Source of the DNA: Streptomyces sp. SA15
GTDB lineage: Bacteria > Actinomycetota > Actinomycetes > Streptomycetales > Streptomycetaceae
Reading direction: 5' to 3'
Length of the DNA: 64,000 bases
NCBI RefSeq assembly: GCF_002291145.1
Contig: NZ_NTGE01000110.1
Location: forward strand, 1-64,000
This document shows, piece after piece, positions 43,589 to 52,725 of the stretch; the first letter of the stretch is position 1; each line of letters begins with the position of its first letter. The notes beneath the pieces were generated by a model, which saw only the letters and a list, made by a program, of their open reading frames with translations, was not told where the DNA came from and ran no database searches. Position numbers and translations under genes: made by a program.

Positions 43589-45781
43589 GTGGCCGGCGAA
43601 AAGCAAGCGGAGACGACGGTGCCCGTCGAGGCACGGGAGAAGCACGCGCAGCTCGCTGAGCAGATCGAGGAGCACCGCTTCCGGTACTACGTGAAGGACG
43701 CTCCCGTCATCAGCGACGCGGAGTTCGACAAGCTCCTGCGCACCCTGGAGGCGCTGGAGGAGGAGCACCCCGAGCTGCGCACGCCCGACTCGCCGACCCA
43801 GAAGGTCGCGGGCGCGTACGCGACGGAGTTCACGGCCGTCCAGCACCGCGAGCGCATGCTCTCGCTGGACAACGCCTTCAGTGACGAAGAGCTGGCCGCC
43901 TGGGCCGAGCGCGTCGCCAAGGACGTCGGCGCGCCCGACTACCACCTGCTGTGCGAGCTCAAGGTCGACGGCCTCGCCGTCAACCTCACGTACCAGCACG
44001 GCCGCCTCACGCGCGCGGCGACCCGCGGCGACGGCCGTACGGGCGAGGACATCACGCCCAACGTCCGTACGATCGCGGAGATCCCGGACCGCTTGAAGGG
44101 CGACCGCATCCCGGAGTTCGTGGAGATCCGCGGCGAGGTCTACTTCCCGATGGAGAAGTTCCAGGAGCTCAACGCCCGCCTGGTCGAGGCCGGCGACAAG
44201 CCCTTCGCCAACCCGCGCAACGCGGCGGCCGGTTCGCTGCGCCAGAAGGACCCGCGCGTCACCGCCACCCGCCCCCTGCACATGGTCGTCCACGGCATCG
44301 GCGCCCTGCAGGGCTTCGACGGCATGACCCGTCTCTCCCAGGCGTACGACCTGCTGAAGGCCTGGGGCCTGCCCACCTCCCGGCACAACAAGGTGGTCGA
44401 CGGCCTCGACGGCGTACGGGAGTTCATCGCGTACTACGGCGAGAACCGCCACTCCGTGGAGCACGAGATCGACGGCGTGGTCGTCAAGCTGGACGAGATC
44501 CCGCTCCAGGGACGGCTGGGCTCCACCTCCCGCGCCCCGCGCTGGGCGATCGCGTACAAGTACGCGCCGGAGGAGGTCAACACCAAGCTCATCAACATCC
44601 GCGTGGGCGTGGGCCGTACGGGCCGGGTCACGCCGTACGCCCAGGTCGAGCCGGTGACGGTGGCCGGCTCGGAGGTCGAGTTCGCCACCCTGCACAACCA
44701 GGACGTCGTCAAGGCCAAGGGCGTCCTCATCGGCGACACCGTGGTGCTGCGCAAGGCCGGTGACGTCATCCCGGAGATCCTCGGACCGGTCGTCGACCTG
44801 CGCGACGGCAGCGAGCGCGAGTTCGTGATGCCGAGCGAGTGCCCCGAGTGCGGTACTCCGCTGAGGCCGATGAAGGAGGGCGATGTCGACCTGCGCTGTC
44901 CGAACGCCCGTTCCTGCCCTGCCCAGTTGCGCGAACGCCTGTTCTATCTCGCGGGTCGCAAGTCGCTGGACATCGAGCACTTCGGGTACGTCGCCGCGGC
45001 CGCCCTCACCAAGCCGCTGGAGCCCGAGGAGCCGCCGCTGAAGGACGAGGGCGATCTGTTCGACCTCACCATCGAACAGCTGCTGCCCATCAAGGCGTAC
45101 GTCCTCGACCAGGACAGCGGCCTGCCCAAGCGGGACCCGAAGACCGGCGAGGAGAAGGTTGCCACGGTCTTCGCCAACCAGGAGGGCAACCCGAAGAAGA
45201 ACGCGCTCGCCATGCTGGAGAACATCCAGGTCGCCAAGCAGCGCCCGCTCGCCCGCATCCTCACCGGCCTGTCGATCCGTCATGTCGGCCCGGTCGCCGC
45301 CGAGGCGCTGGCCCGCGCCTTCCGTTCGATCGACCGCATCGACCAGGCGAGCGAGGAGGAGCTCAAGAACACCGACGGCGTGGGCGAGATCGTGGCGCGT
45401 TCCGTCAAGGAGTGGTTCGCCGAGGACTGGCACCGCGAGATCATCCGTAAGTGGAAGGCGGCAGGCGTCCGTATGGAGGACGAGGGCTCCGGCGAGGACG
45501 AGGGCCCCCGCCCGCTCGAAGGGATGACCGTCGTCGTCACCGGCACGCTCGAACACTTCACACGCGACGGAGCGAAGGACGCGTTGCAGACCCGTGGCGC
45601 GAAAGTAACCGGTTCTGTTTCGAAGAAGACGTCCTTCGTAATTGTGGGTGACAATCCTGGATCGAAGTACGACAAGGCGATGCAGCTCAAGGTACCTGTT
45701 CTGAACGAGGAGGGCTTCAACGTCCTGCTGGAACAGGGCCCGGAGGCGGCGGCCGAAGTCGCGCTTCCGGCACAGGAGTAG
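43589..45781 (+). CDS. ligA: NAD-dependent DNA ligase
   Basis: A 730-residue NAD-dependent ligase that seals nicks in replication and repair. Adenylation domain with Lys125 in CELKVDGLAVN, preceded by the Ia domain (RFRYYVKDAPVISDAEFD). An OB domain, a four-Cys zinc site (CPECGTPLR ... CPNARSC at about 418-440), helix-hairpin-helix repeats and a C-terminal BRCT domain (about 640-720, GMTVVVTGTLEHFTRDG) follow. GTG 43589 has ACGGGAGG upstream. A roughly 45-residue loop after the zinc site (AAALTKPLEPEEPPLKDEGD) is typical of actinobacterial LigA. Confidence 0.97.
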   Translation: MAGEKQAETTVPVEAREKHAQLAEQIEEHRFRYYVKDAPVISDAEFDKLLRTLEALEEEHPELRTPDSPTQKVAGAYATEFTAVQHRERMLSLDNAFSDEELAAWAERVAKDVGAPDYHLLCELKVDGLAVNLTYQHGRLTRAATRGDGRTGEDITPNVRTIAEIPDRLKGDRIPEFVEIRGEVYFPMEKFQELNARLVEAGDKPFANPRNAAAGSLRQKDPRVTATRPLHMVVHGIGALQGFDGMTRLSQAYDLLKAWGLPTSRHNKVVDGLDGVREFIAYYGENRHSVEHEIDGVVVKLDEIPLQGRLGSTSRAPRWAIAYKYAPEEVNTKLINIRVGVGRTGRVTPYAQVEPVTVAGSEVEFATLHNQDVVKAKGVLIGDTVVLRKAGDVIPEILGPVVDLRDGSEREFVMPSECPECGTPLRPMKEGDVDLRCPNARSCPAQLRERLFYLAGRKSLDIEHFGYVAAAALTKPLEPEEPPLKDEGDLFDLTIEQLLPIKAYVLDQDSGLPKRDPKTGEEKVATVFANQEGNPKKNALAMLENIQVAKQRPLARILTGLSIRHVGPVAAEALARAFRSIDRIDQASEEELKNTDGVGEIVARSVKEWFAEDWHREIIRKWKAAGVRMEDEGSGEDEGPRPLEGMTVVVTGTLEHFTRDGAKDALQTRGAKVTGSVSKKTSFVIVGDNPGSKYDKAMQLKVPVLNEEGFNVLLEQGPEAAAEVALPAQE

Positions 45782-45940
45782 CGAGGAGCAGCGGTTGAAG
45801 GCCACCCGATCGGCGCATACCAGATGCATATGGGTGGCCGGAGCGCATTCGGGCAACCGCCGACGACCAGTGCCCGTGGAAGCCTTCTGCGGCCTACTGT
45901 TGAGATGTGCGCCTGCCGTGCCCAGCTGCGGTTGGGGCAT

Positions 45941-45980
45941 CCCTTTTGTTCTTGAAGGGCCCTTGAAGGACAAAAGGGAA
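45941..45980 (+). terminator. Long hairpin between ligA and the c-di-GMP gene
   Basis: Arms TCCCTTTTGT (45941-45950) and ACAAAAGGGA (45971-45980) enclose a second palindrome AAGGGCCCTT. It could end the ligA transcript or be an operator. Another inverted repeat, GGCCACCC / GGGTGGCC, lies nearer ligA at 45800-45807 and 45832-45839. Confidence 0.55.
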
Positions 45981-46063
45981 GGGTTTTCCAACGCGGCGCC
46001 GCCCAACGGTTGTCGGGTATCGGCCGCGTGGCGTGGGCACCGCCGGCTGTGAGAGGGACGGGA

Positions 46064-48325
46064 ATGGAACCGACCGAGAGCGCCGCCCCGGACTCACGGC
46101 TGCGCCTGCGCCGGATGGTCGGCGCATGGCGGGAAAGCCGATGGGCCGGGCGGCCTTCGGAGCGTCCGGGCGCTCAGGGGCGTGCCACCGGACAGTACGT
46201 GGCGGGACAGTACACGGCGGCCGAGGGCCTCGGCGCCCCGCAGCTCACCGCGGAACGCGCTTCCGGGCTGCCCGGAGCCGAGGCCGAACGGCACCTGTTC
46301 TGGCCCGCCCTGCCCGCGGCGACCGTCGCGGCGGCCGGGTTCGTCCTGGGCGCCGGCTTCTACCGGGCCTTCACCGGCGGCCACGCGCTCTTCCCGTCCG
46401 GCACCGTGGGCTGGTCGCTGGCCCTGCTGACCGGTATCATCGTCGGCCACCTGGTGGCGCTCGGCCGCGCCCGCTGGTGGGGCGGCACCGGCTCCGGCGC
46501 CGCCCTCACCCTCGCCGTTCTGCTGCTCTACGGCTGGGTGGCCGCCGGCATGGTCAGCCTCACGGTCGTCCTGCTGGTCGGCGTGGCCCGCCGGCACCGC
46601 TGGCGACAGGGCGTCCTGCACGGCGCGGTGGACATCCTCGGCATCGGTGCCGGGGCCCTGCTGCTGGGCGCCTTCGGCCGGGTGCCGTCGGTCGAGAACC
46701 CCTGGAACCCCGCCAGCTGGACGGTCTACACCGCCTCCGAGGTGGTGCTGGTCGCGGTCGCCTACCTCGCGGTCAGCCGCACCCTGGGCTGGTATCTGCA
46801 CGCCCCGCGCTCCGGCCTGCCCACGGTCGCCCGTACCGCCCTGGTCAGACAGGGCCTGGTCGCGGTCGCGCTGCTCGGCATCGCACCGCTGATCTGCGTG
46901 GTCGCCATCGCCAAGCCCATCCTGCTGCCGCTGTTCGCCATCCCCCTCATCGCCCTCGACTCCACCCTGTGGATAGCCAGGGCCCGGGCCGAGGAGCAGC
47001 TGCGTGATCCACTGACCGGGCTTCCCAACCGGCAGTGGCTGCTGGAGCGCATCTGGACCGCCCTGGACGACGCCGAGCGCATCGGTGCCCGCGCCGCGCT
47101 GATGCTGATCGACCTCGACCGTTTCCGCTCGGTCAACGACACACTGGGGCACCTGGCCGGTGACCGGCTGCTGCTCCAGATAGCCGACCGGCTCCGAGTG
47201 GCACTGCCGCGCGGTGCCGAGGCCGCACGGCTGGGCGGCGACGAGTTCGCAGTCTTACTACCCGTCGCCGACTCCACGACCTCCGCGACCCGGGTCGCCC
47301 GTGGCCTCGTCGCCGCCCTGAGCTCGCCGCTCGACCTCGACGGCCTCACCCTCGTGCTGGAGGCCAGCGCCGGAGTCGCCGTCTTCCCCGACCATGCCCT
47401 CGACGCCGAGGGGCTGCTGCGCCGGGCGGACGTGGCGATGTACCAGGCGAAGCGGGACCGTACCGGCGTCGAGGTCTACGAGTCCAAGCGGGACTCCAAC
47501 ACCCCGGACCGGCTCGGTCTGCTCGGCGATCTGCGCCGGGCCCTGGACGCGCACGAGGTCCAACTGCACTACCAGCCCAAGGTCCGCTTCGACGGACAGG
47601 TGGCCGGCCTGGAGGCCCTGGTCCGCTGGGTGCACCCCGAGCGCGGCAAGGTCCCGCCGGACGAGTTCATCGCCATCGCCGAGTCGTCCGGCCTGATGCC
47701 CCATCTCACGGAGTACGTCCTGGAGACGGCCCTCGGCCAGGTCGCCGAGTGGCGCTCGCAGGGGCTGTTCGTCCCGGTCGCGGTCAACGTCTCCCCGCGC
47801 GATGTGCACACCCCCGGTTTCGCGGGCTCCGTCGCCGCCCGCCTCGCCCGCCACGGCGTCCCCGCGGGAGCGCTCCAACTGGAGATAACGGAACACGTCC
47901 TCCTGGAGGACCCGCAGCGCGCCGCCGATACCCTCGCCGGGCTGACCGGCCACGGCGTGAAGATGTCCCTGGACGACTTCGGCACCGGCTACTCCTCGCT
48001 GGTGCATCTACGGCGACTGCCGGTGAGCGAGCTGAAGATCGACCGCTCGTTCGTGGCCCGGCTGGCCGTCGACACCGAGGACGCGGAGATCGTCCGCTGC
48101 ACGGTGGACCTGGCGCACTCCCTGGGCCTCCTCGTGGTCGCGGAGGGCGTCGAGGACGACGAGACCTGGGAGCGGCTGAGGGACCTGGGCTGTGACGCCG
48201 TACAGGGCTGGCTGGTCGCGGCGGCGATGCCGCCGGAGGAGACGACGGCGTGGCTGCGGGCGCGGGGGTCGCGGGGGTGGCAGCGGCCGCAGCGGCCGAG
48301 GGCGGCTCTGCCGGCCGCGGAGTGA
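46064..48325 (+). CDS. rmdB: Membrane GGDEF-EAL protein, RmdB-like c-di-GMP enzyme
   Basis: A 753-residue protein. The N-terminal ~90 residues are cytoplasmic; about eight membrane helices follow (residues 95-310). The GGDEF domain (about 325-480) keeps an intact LGGDEFAVLL (391-395), and the EAL domain (about 495-740) keeps LEALVRW (E517), EITEHVL, SLDDFGTGYSSL, KIDRSFV and VAEGVED. Both active sites look complete. The S. coelicolor protein located after ligA, RmdB, is a c-di-GMP phosphodiesterase controlling development; I infer orthology from context and architecture. ATG 46064 follows a GAGAGGGACGG site. Confidence 0.88.
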   Translation: MEPTESAAPDSRLRLRRMVGAWRESRWAGRPSERPGAQGRATGQYVAGQYTAAEGLGAPQLTAERASGLPGAEAERHLFWPALPAATVAAAGFVLGAGFYRAFTGGHALFPSGTVGWSLALLTGIIVGHLVALGRARWWGGTGSGAALTLAVLLLYGWVAAGMVSLTVVLLVGVARRHRWRQGVLHGAVDILGIGAGALLLGAFGRVPSVENPWNPASWTVYTASEVVLVAVAYLAVSRTLGWYLHAPRSGLPTVARTALVRQGLVAVALLGIAPLICVVAIAKPILLPLFAIPLIALDSTLWIARARAEEQLRDPLTGLPNRQWLLERIWTALDDAERIGARAALMLIDLDRFRSVNDTLGHLAGDRLLLQIADRLRVALPRGAEAARLGGDEFAVLLPVADSTTSATRVARGLVAALSSPLDLDGLTLVLEASAGVAVFPDHALDAEGLLRRADVAMYQAKRDRTGVEVYESKRDSNTPDRLGLLGDLRRALDAHEVQLHYQPKVRFDGQVAGLEALVRWVHPERGKVPPDEFIAIAESSGLMPHLTEYVLETALGQVAEWRSQGLFVPVAVNVSPRDVHTPGFAGSVAARLARHGVPAGALQLEITEHVLLEDPQRAADTLAGLTGHGVKMSLDDFGTGYSSLVHLRRLPVSELKIDRSFVARLAVDTEDAEIVRCTVDLAHSLGLLVVAEGVEDDETWERLRDLGCDAVQGWLVAAAMPPEETTAWLRARGSRGWQRPQRPRAALPAAE

Positions 48326-48361
48326 CTCCGGGCGGGCATGCCGAGACAGCACACCTCGGCC

Positions 48362-48628
48362 TCAGCTCGTCCCTGCCGTGAAGTGGGCGAACAGCAGGGC
48401 CAGCCTGCGTTCGTGTGCCTCCTCCGGCAGGCGGCCGCTGCGCATCAGGGTCACCAGGCCGTGCAGGCCCGCCCAGTACGTCTCCGACAGCAGGCCGAGG
48501 TGGTCGCCCTCGGCGGCGATCGGTGCCACTGCCCGGGCCAGCTCTCCGAAGGCCTCCTGAAGAGCGGCCGGGGCCTCTTCCGTGGCGAACGGCAGGTCCA
48601 CGGTGTGCGTGACCATCACCGCGTGCAC
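48362..48628 (-). pseudogene. TetR-family remnant (C-terminal domain only)
   Basis: 88 codons resembling the C-terminal ligand domain of a TetR regulator (APAALQEAFGELARAVAPI, YWAGLHGLVTLMRSGRL). The DNA-binding half is missing: codons upstream of GTG 48628 give no helix-turn-helix and reach a stop after 14 codons. The missing half would fall where the DUF4267 remnant now lies, so a deletion probably removed it together with the divergent promoter. No function expected. Confidence 0.65.
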
Positions 48629-48982
48629 CCTGGCCGTCGTGCTCGACCTGTTCGTCGTGTTCAGTCGTGTTCATCGGGGTCCGGTTCCTGCTCCAGCCCC
48701 GCCTCCACCGGCTACGGCGTGCCGGCCAAGCCGGACGGCGACGCCGCCTACCTCACGATCAAGGGCCTCAGGGACGGCACCTTCGGCCTCCTGGTCCTGG
48801 CCCTGCTCGCCTTCGCCGGAGCCCGTGCCGAGGCCTGGTTCATGCTCGCCGTGGCGATCGTGCCGCTCGGCGACACCCTGACAGTGCTGCGCCACGGCGG
48901 CACCAAGGCCGTGGCCTTCGGGATCCACTTCGCCACGGCCGTCGTCGTACTGATCAGTGCCGCACTGCTCTTCGCCGTCTGA
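48604..48982 (+). pseudogene. DUF4267-family membrane protein, frameshifted
   Basis: Three reading frames together spell a DUF4267 protein: TLAVVLDLFVVF, then IGVRFLLQP, then ASTGYGVPAKPDGDAAYLTI through to LISAALLFAV. The first shift is explained by a perfect 10-bp tandem duplication GTCGTGTTCA (48654-48663 and 48664-48673); removing one copy restores LFVVFIGVRFLLQP. The second is one extra C in a CCCC run near 48700; removing it restores QPASTGYGVP. The true start is unclear. It lies back to back with the truncated TetR gene, its probable former regulator. Confidence 0.75.
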
Positions 48983-49101
48983 GAGCGAGGTGCTGGGACA
49001 AGGCGCTGGGACGAGTCGCTGGGAAACCGTTTAACGGGCAGGGGCCCCCGCCCCATAGGATTGGCCCCAAACCACACACTCTCACCCCAGAGGATCGCTG
49101 C

Positions 49102-49398
49102 ATGCCTGGCATCACGCGCGAGGAGGTCGCCCACCTCGCCCGGCTGGCGCGTCTGGAGCTGAAGCCCGAAGAGCTCGACCACTTCGCGGGACAGCTGGAC
49201 GACATCATCGGCGCGGTCGCCCGCGTCAGTGAGGTCGCCGACCAAGACGTACCGCCGACCTCGCACCCGCTCCCGCTGACGAACGTCATGCGCGCGGACG
49301 AGGTCCGTCCGTCGCTCACCCCCGAGCAGGCGCTCTCCGGCGCCCCGGCCCAGGAGCAGCAGCGTTTCAAGGTGCCGCAGATCCTGGGGGAGGACTAA
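49102..49398 (+). CDS. gatC: Asp/Glu-tRNA(Asn/Gln) amidotransferase subunit C
   Basis: A 98-residue GatC, the small subunit that stabilises GatA in the GatCAB complex. MPGITREEVAHLARLARLEL and the C-terminal LPLTNVMRADEVRPSL motif are characteristic. ATG 49102 has AGAGGA upstream. TAGGAT at 49056-49061 is a candidate -10 box for the operon. gatA begins 7 bp after its stop. Confidence 0.96.
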   Translation: MPGITREEVAHLARLARLELKPEELDHFAGQLDDIIGAVARVSEVADQDVPPTSHPLPLTNVMRADEVRPSLTPEQALSGAPAQEQQRFKVPQILGED

Positions 49399-49405
49399 CA
49401 CCACC

Positions 49406-50914
49406 ATGACGGCCAATAAGATCGAATACTGCATCAAACTCACCGCCGCCGAGACCGCCGCGAAGATCGCCTCCGGCGAGCTCACCGCGGTCGAGGTCAC
49501 CGAGGCCCACCTGGCCCGCATCGAGGCCGTCGACGAGAAGGTGCACGCCTTCCTGCACGTCGACCGTGAGGGCGCCCTGGCCCAGGCCCGCGCCGTCGAC
49601 GAGAAGCGGGCCAAGGGGGAGAAGCTGGGACCGCTGGCCGGCGTTCCCCTCGCGCTCAAGGACATCTTCACCACCGAGGGCGTTCCGACGACCGTCGGTT
49701 CGAAGATCCTCGAGGGCTGGATCCCGCCGTACGACGCCACGGTCACCAAGAAGCTGAAGGCCGCCGACGTCGTCATCCTCGGCAAGACCAACATGGACGA
49801 GTTCGCCATGGGGTCGTCGACGGAGAACAGCGCCTACGGGCCTACCGGCAACCCCTGGGACCTCACCAAGATCCCCGGCGGTTCCGGCGGCGGTTCGAGC
49901 GCGGCGCTCGCCTCCTTCCAGGCGCCCCTCGCCATCGGCACCGACACCGGCGGCTCGATCCGCCAGCCGGCCGCCGTCACCGGCACGGTCGGCGTCAAGC
50001 CGACGTACGGCGGCGTCTCCCGCTACGGCATGGTGGCGTTCTCGTCCTCCCTCGACCAGGGCGGCCCCTGCGCCCGTACGGTCCTGGACGCGGCCCTCCT
50101 CCACGAGGTCATCGCCGGGCACGACCCGCTCGACTCCACCTCCATCGACGCCCCGGTCCCGCCGGTCGTCGAGGCCGCCCGCAACGGCAGCGTCGTCGGC
50201 ATGCGCGTCGGCGTCGTCAAGCAGTTCCGCGGCGAGGGCTACCAGGCCGGCGTCATCCAGCGCTTCGACGAGTCCGTGGCCCTCCTCAAGGAGCTGGGCG
50301 CGGAGATCGTCGAGCTGGACTGCCCGTCCTTCGACCTGGCCCTGTCGGCGTACTACCTGATCGCCCCGTCCGAGTGCTCCTCCAACCTCGCCCGCTTCGA
50401 CGGCCTGCGCTACGGCCTGCGGACCGGCGACGACGGCACGCACTCCGCCGAGGAGGTCACTTCCCTCACCCGTGAGGCGGGCTTCGGCCCGGAGGTCAAG
50501 CGCCGCATCATGCTCGGCACGTACGCGCTGTCGAGCGGCTACTACGACGCGTACTACGGGTCCGCCCAGAAGGTCCGCACGCTCATCACGCGCGACTTCG
50601 AGAAGGCCTTCGAGCAGGTGGATGTGATCGTCTCGCCGACCACGCCCACCACCGCCTTCCCGATCGGCGAGCGCGCCGACGACCCGATGGCGATGTACCT
50701 CGCCGACCTGTGCACCATCCCGACCAACCTGGCGGGCAACGCGGCCATGTCGCTGCCGTGCGGTCTCGCCCCGGAGGACAACCTCCCGGTCGGCCTGCAG
50801 ATCATCGCCCCCGCGCTGAAGGACGACCGTCTCTACAAGGTCGGCGCCGCCGTCGAGGCCGCCTTCGTGGAAAGGTGGGGCCACCCGCTGATCGAGGAGG
50901 CTCCGTCGCTGTGA
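49406..50914 (+). CDS. gatA: Asp/Glu-tRNA(Asn/Gln) amidotransferase subunit A
   Basis: A 502-residue amidase-signature subunit that releases ammonia from glutamine. The catalytic Ser-cisSer-Lys triad sits in LKDIFTTEG (Lys, about residue 86), GGSGGGSSAALAS (cis-Ser, about 158) and TDTGGSIRQPA (Ser nucleophile, about 182). Ammonia is passed to GatB, which amidates mischarged Asp-tRNA(Asn) or Glu-tRNA(Gln). Start ATG 49406. Its stop overlaps the next start by 4 bp. Confidence 0.97.
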   Translation: MTANKIEYCIKLTAAETAAKIASGELTAVEVTEAHLARIEAVDEKVHAFLHVDREGALAQARAVDEKRAKGEKLGPLAGVPLALKDIFTTEGVPTTVGSKILEGWIPPYDATVTKKLKAADVVILGKTNMDEFAMGSSTENSAYGPTGNPWDLTKIPGGSGGGSSAALASFQAPLAIGTDTGGSIRQPAAVTGTVGVKPTYGGVSRYGMVAFSSSLDQGGPCARTVLDAALLHEVIAGHDPLDSTSIDAPVPPVVEAARNGSVVGMRVGVVKQFRGEGYQAGVIQRFDESVALLKELGAEIVELDCPSFDLALSAYYLIAPSECSSNLARFDGLRYGLRTGDDGTHSAEEVTSLTREAGFGPEVKRRIMLGTYALSSGYYDAYYGSAQKVRTLITRDFEKAFEQVDVIVSPTTPTTAFPIGERADDPMAMYLADLCTIPTNLAGNAAMSLPCGLAPEDNLPVGLQIIAPALKDDRLYKVGAAVEAAFVERWGHPLIEEAPSL

Positions 50915-51150
50915 GTGCACTGACCAAGGCCAAGGGCTTCAAGAAGTCCAAGTCCGGCACGTACCTGTCCATGGCCGGGACCGCGTTCGGCGCGATCGGC
51001 GTCGCCAAGCGGCTCAAGAAGGCCCGCGCCGAGAAGGACACGCTGGTCCTGATCGACGCCACCGTGTCCGCCGTCGCGATCGTCACCGGCCTCGCCATCC
51101 TGTACCGCGAGCTGAAGCGGCTGGGCGACGACGACGTCCTGCTGGGCTGA
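50911..51150 (+). CDS. Small conserved protein between gatA and gatB
   Basis: A 79-residue basic protein starting at GTG 50911, overlapping the gatA stop (GTGA), with GAGGAGG about ten bases upstream. It has a Lys-rich N-terminus (KAKGFKKSKSG), an amphipathic segment (KRLKKARAEK) and one hydrophobic stretch (LIDATVSAVAIVTGLAILY). gatB starts 15 bp after its stop, so it is a full member of the gat operon. No known domain; no role in amidotransfer is established. Confidence 0.8.
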   Translation: MSALTKAKGFKKSKSGTYLSMAGTAFGAIGVAKRLKKARAEKDTLVLIDATVSAVAIVTGLAILYRELKRLGDDDVLLG

Positions 51151-51165
51151 GAGGGAAGTTTCACC

Positions 51166-52680
51166 GTGACCACCACGACCGACCTGGTGTCGTACGAGGA
51201 CGCGCTGGCGTCGTACGACCCCGTCATGGGCCTCGAGGTCCATGTCGAACTCGGCACCAAGACGAAGATGTTCTGCGGCTGTTCGACCGCGCTCGGTGCC
51301 GACCCGAACACCCAGACCTGCCCCACCTGCCTCGGCATGCCCGGCTCGCTCCCGGTCGTCAACGCGGCCGGAGTCGAGTCAGCCATCAAGATCGGTCTCG
51401 CGCTGAACTGCGAGATCGCCGAGTGGTGCCGCTTCGCCCGGAAGAACTACTTCTATCCGGACATGCCGAAGAACTTCCAGACCTCCCAGTACGACGAGCC
51501 GATCGCCTTCAACGGCTACCTCGACGTGCAGTTGGAGGACGGGGAGACCTTCCGCGTGGAGATCGAGCGTGCCCACATGGAGGAGGACACCGGCAAGTCC
51601 ACCCACGTGGGCGGCGCGACGGGCCGTATCCACGGCGCCTCGCACTCGCTGCTGGACTACAACCGCGCCGGCATCCCGCTGATCGAGATCGTCACCAAGC
51701 CGATCGTCGGCGCGGGCGAGCGTGCGCCCGAGGTGGCGAAGGCGTACGTCCGTGAGCTGCGCGAGCTCATCAAGGCGCTCGGCGTCTCCGAGGCCCGTAT
51801 GGAGATGGGCCAGATGCGCTGTGACGTGAACCTGTCGCTGATGCCGAAGGGCAGCGACAAGTTCGGCACGCGGTCCGAGACGAAGAACGTGAACTCGCTG
51901 CGGTCCGTGGAGCGCGCGGCCCGCTACGAGATCCAGCGGCACGCGGCCGTACTGAGCGGCGGCGGGACGATCGTCCAGGAGACCCGGCACTTCCACGAGG
52001 ACACCGGGTCGACGACCTCGGGCCGCGTGAAGGAGGAGGCCGAGGACTACCGGTACTTCCCCGAGCCGGACCTGGTGCCGGTGGCCCCCACGCGCGAGTG
52101 GGTCGAGGAGATCCGTTCCGCCCTGCCGGAGCTGCCGCTGGTCCGCCGCAACCGGCTGCGCGAGGAGTGGGGCATCAGCGCCGTCGACATGCAGGCGATC
52201 CTCAACGCCGGTGCGCTGGAGCCGATCGTCGCCACGATCGACGCCGGTGCCGACGCGGCCTCCGCCCGCAAGTGGTGGATGGGTGAACTCGCCCGCAGCG
52301 CCAACGAGTCGGGCAAGGCGCTGGACGAACTGGCGATCACGCCGGAGCAGGTCGCCCGGGTCACCAAGCTGGTGGCCTCCGGCGATCTGAACGACAAGCT
52401 GGCACGGCAGGTCATCGAAGGCGTCCTCGCGGGCGAAGGCACCCCGGACGAGGTCGTCGACAAGCGCGGTCTGAAGGTCGTCTCCGACGAGGGCGCGCTC
52501 ACCGCCGCCGTCGACGAGGCCATCGCCGGCAACCCGGCCATCGCGGACAAGATCCGCGCCGGCAAGGTGGCCGCGGCCGGCGCCCTGGTCGGCGCGGTCA
52601 TGAAGGCCACGCGCGGTCAGGCGGACGCGGCCCGTGTGAAGGAGCTGATTCTGCAGAAGCTGGGCGTCAGCGAGGGCTGA
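51166..52680 (+). CDS. gatB: Asp/Glu-tRNA(Asn/Gln) amidotransferase subunit B
   Basis: A 504-residue subunit that binds the mischarged tRNA and carries out the phosphorylation/amidation step. Motifs include VMGLEVHVELGTKTKMFCGC (residues 15-34) with Zn-site Cys, TCPTCLGMPGSLP, and RSETKNVNSLRSVERA; the C-terminal YqeY-like tail domain (about 350-500) is present. GTG 51166 follows a GAGGGAAG site. It ends the operon at a strong hairpin. Confidence 0.97.
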   Translation: MTTTTDLVSYEDALASYDPVMGLEVHVELGTKTKMFCGCSTALGADPNTQTCPTCLGMPGSLPVVNAAGVESAIKIGLALNCEIAEWCRFARKNYFYPDMPKNFQTSQYDEPIAFNGYLDVQLEDGETFRVEIERAHMEEDTGKSTHVGGATGRIHGASHSLLDYNRAGIPLIEIVTKPIVGAGERAPEVAKAYVRELRELIKALGVSEARMEMGQMRCDVNLSLMPKGSDKFGTRSETKNVNSLRSVERAARYEIQRHAAVLSGGGTIVQETRHFHEDTGSTTSGRVKEEAEDYRYFPEPDLVPVAPTREWVEEIRSALPELPLVRRNRLREEWGISAVDMQAILNAGALEPIVATIDAGADAASARKWWMGELARSANESGKALDELAITPEQVARVTKLVASGDLNDKLARQVIEGVLAGEGTPDEVVDKRGLKVVSDEGALTAAVDEAIAGNPAIADKIRAGKVAAAGALVGAVMKATRGQADAARVKELILQKLGVSEG

Positions 52681-52688
52681 GACCCGTG

Positions 52689-52723
52689 GTACGGCCCCGG
52701 AGACCTGGTCTCCGGGGCCGTAC
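52689..52723. terminator. Strong bidirectional terminator between gatB and a methyltransferase gene
   Basis: A 17-bp perfect inverted repeat GTACGGCCCCGGAGACC / GGTCTCCGGGGCCGTAC with a single unpaired centre base begins 8 bp after the gatB stop and ends 3 bp before the stop of the convergent gene. Confidence 0.9.
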
Positions 52724-52725
52724 TG

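Noticed and set aside
43382..46006. An 874-codon open frame antisense to ligA
   Set aside because: LigA motifs fix the coding strand; the antisense product shows no domain.
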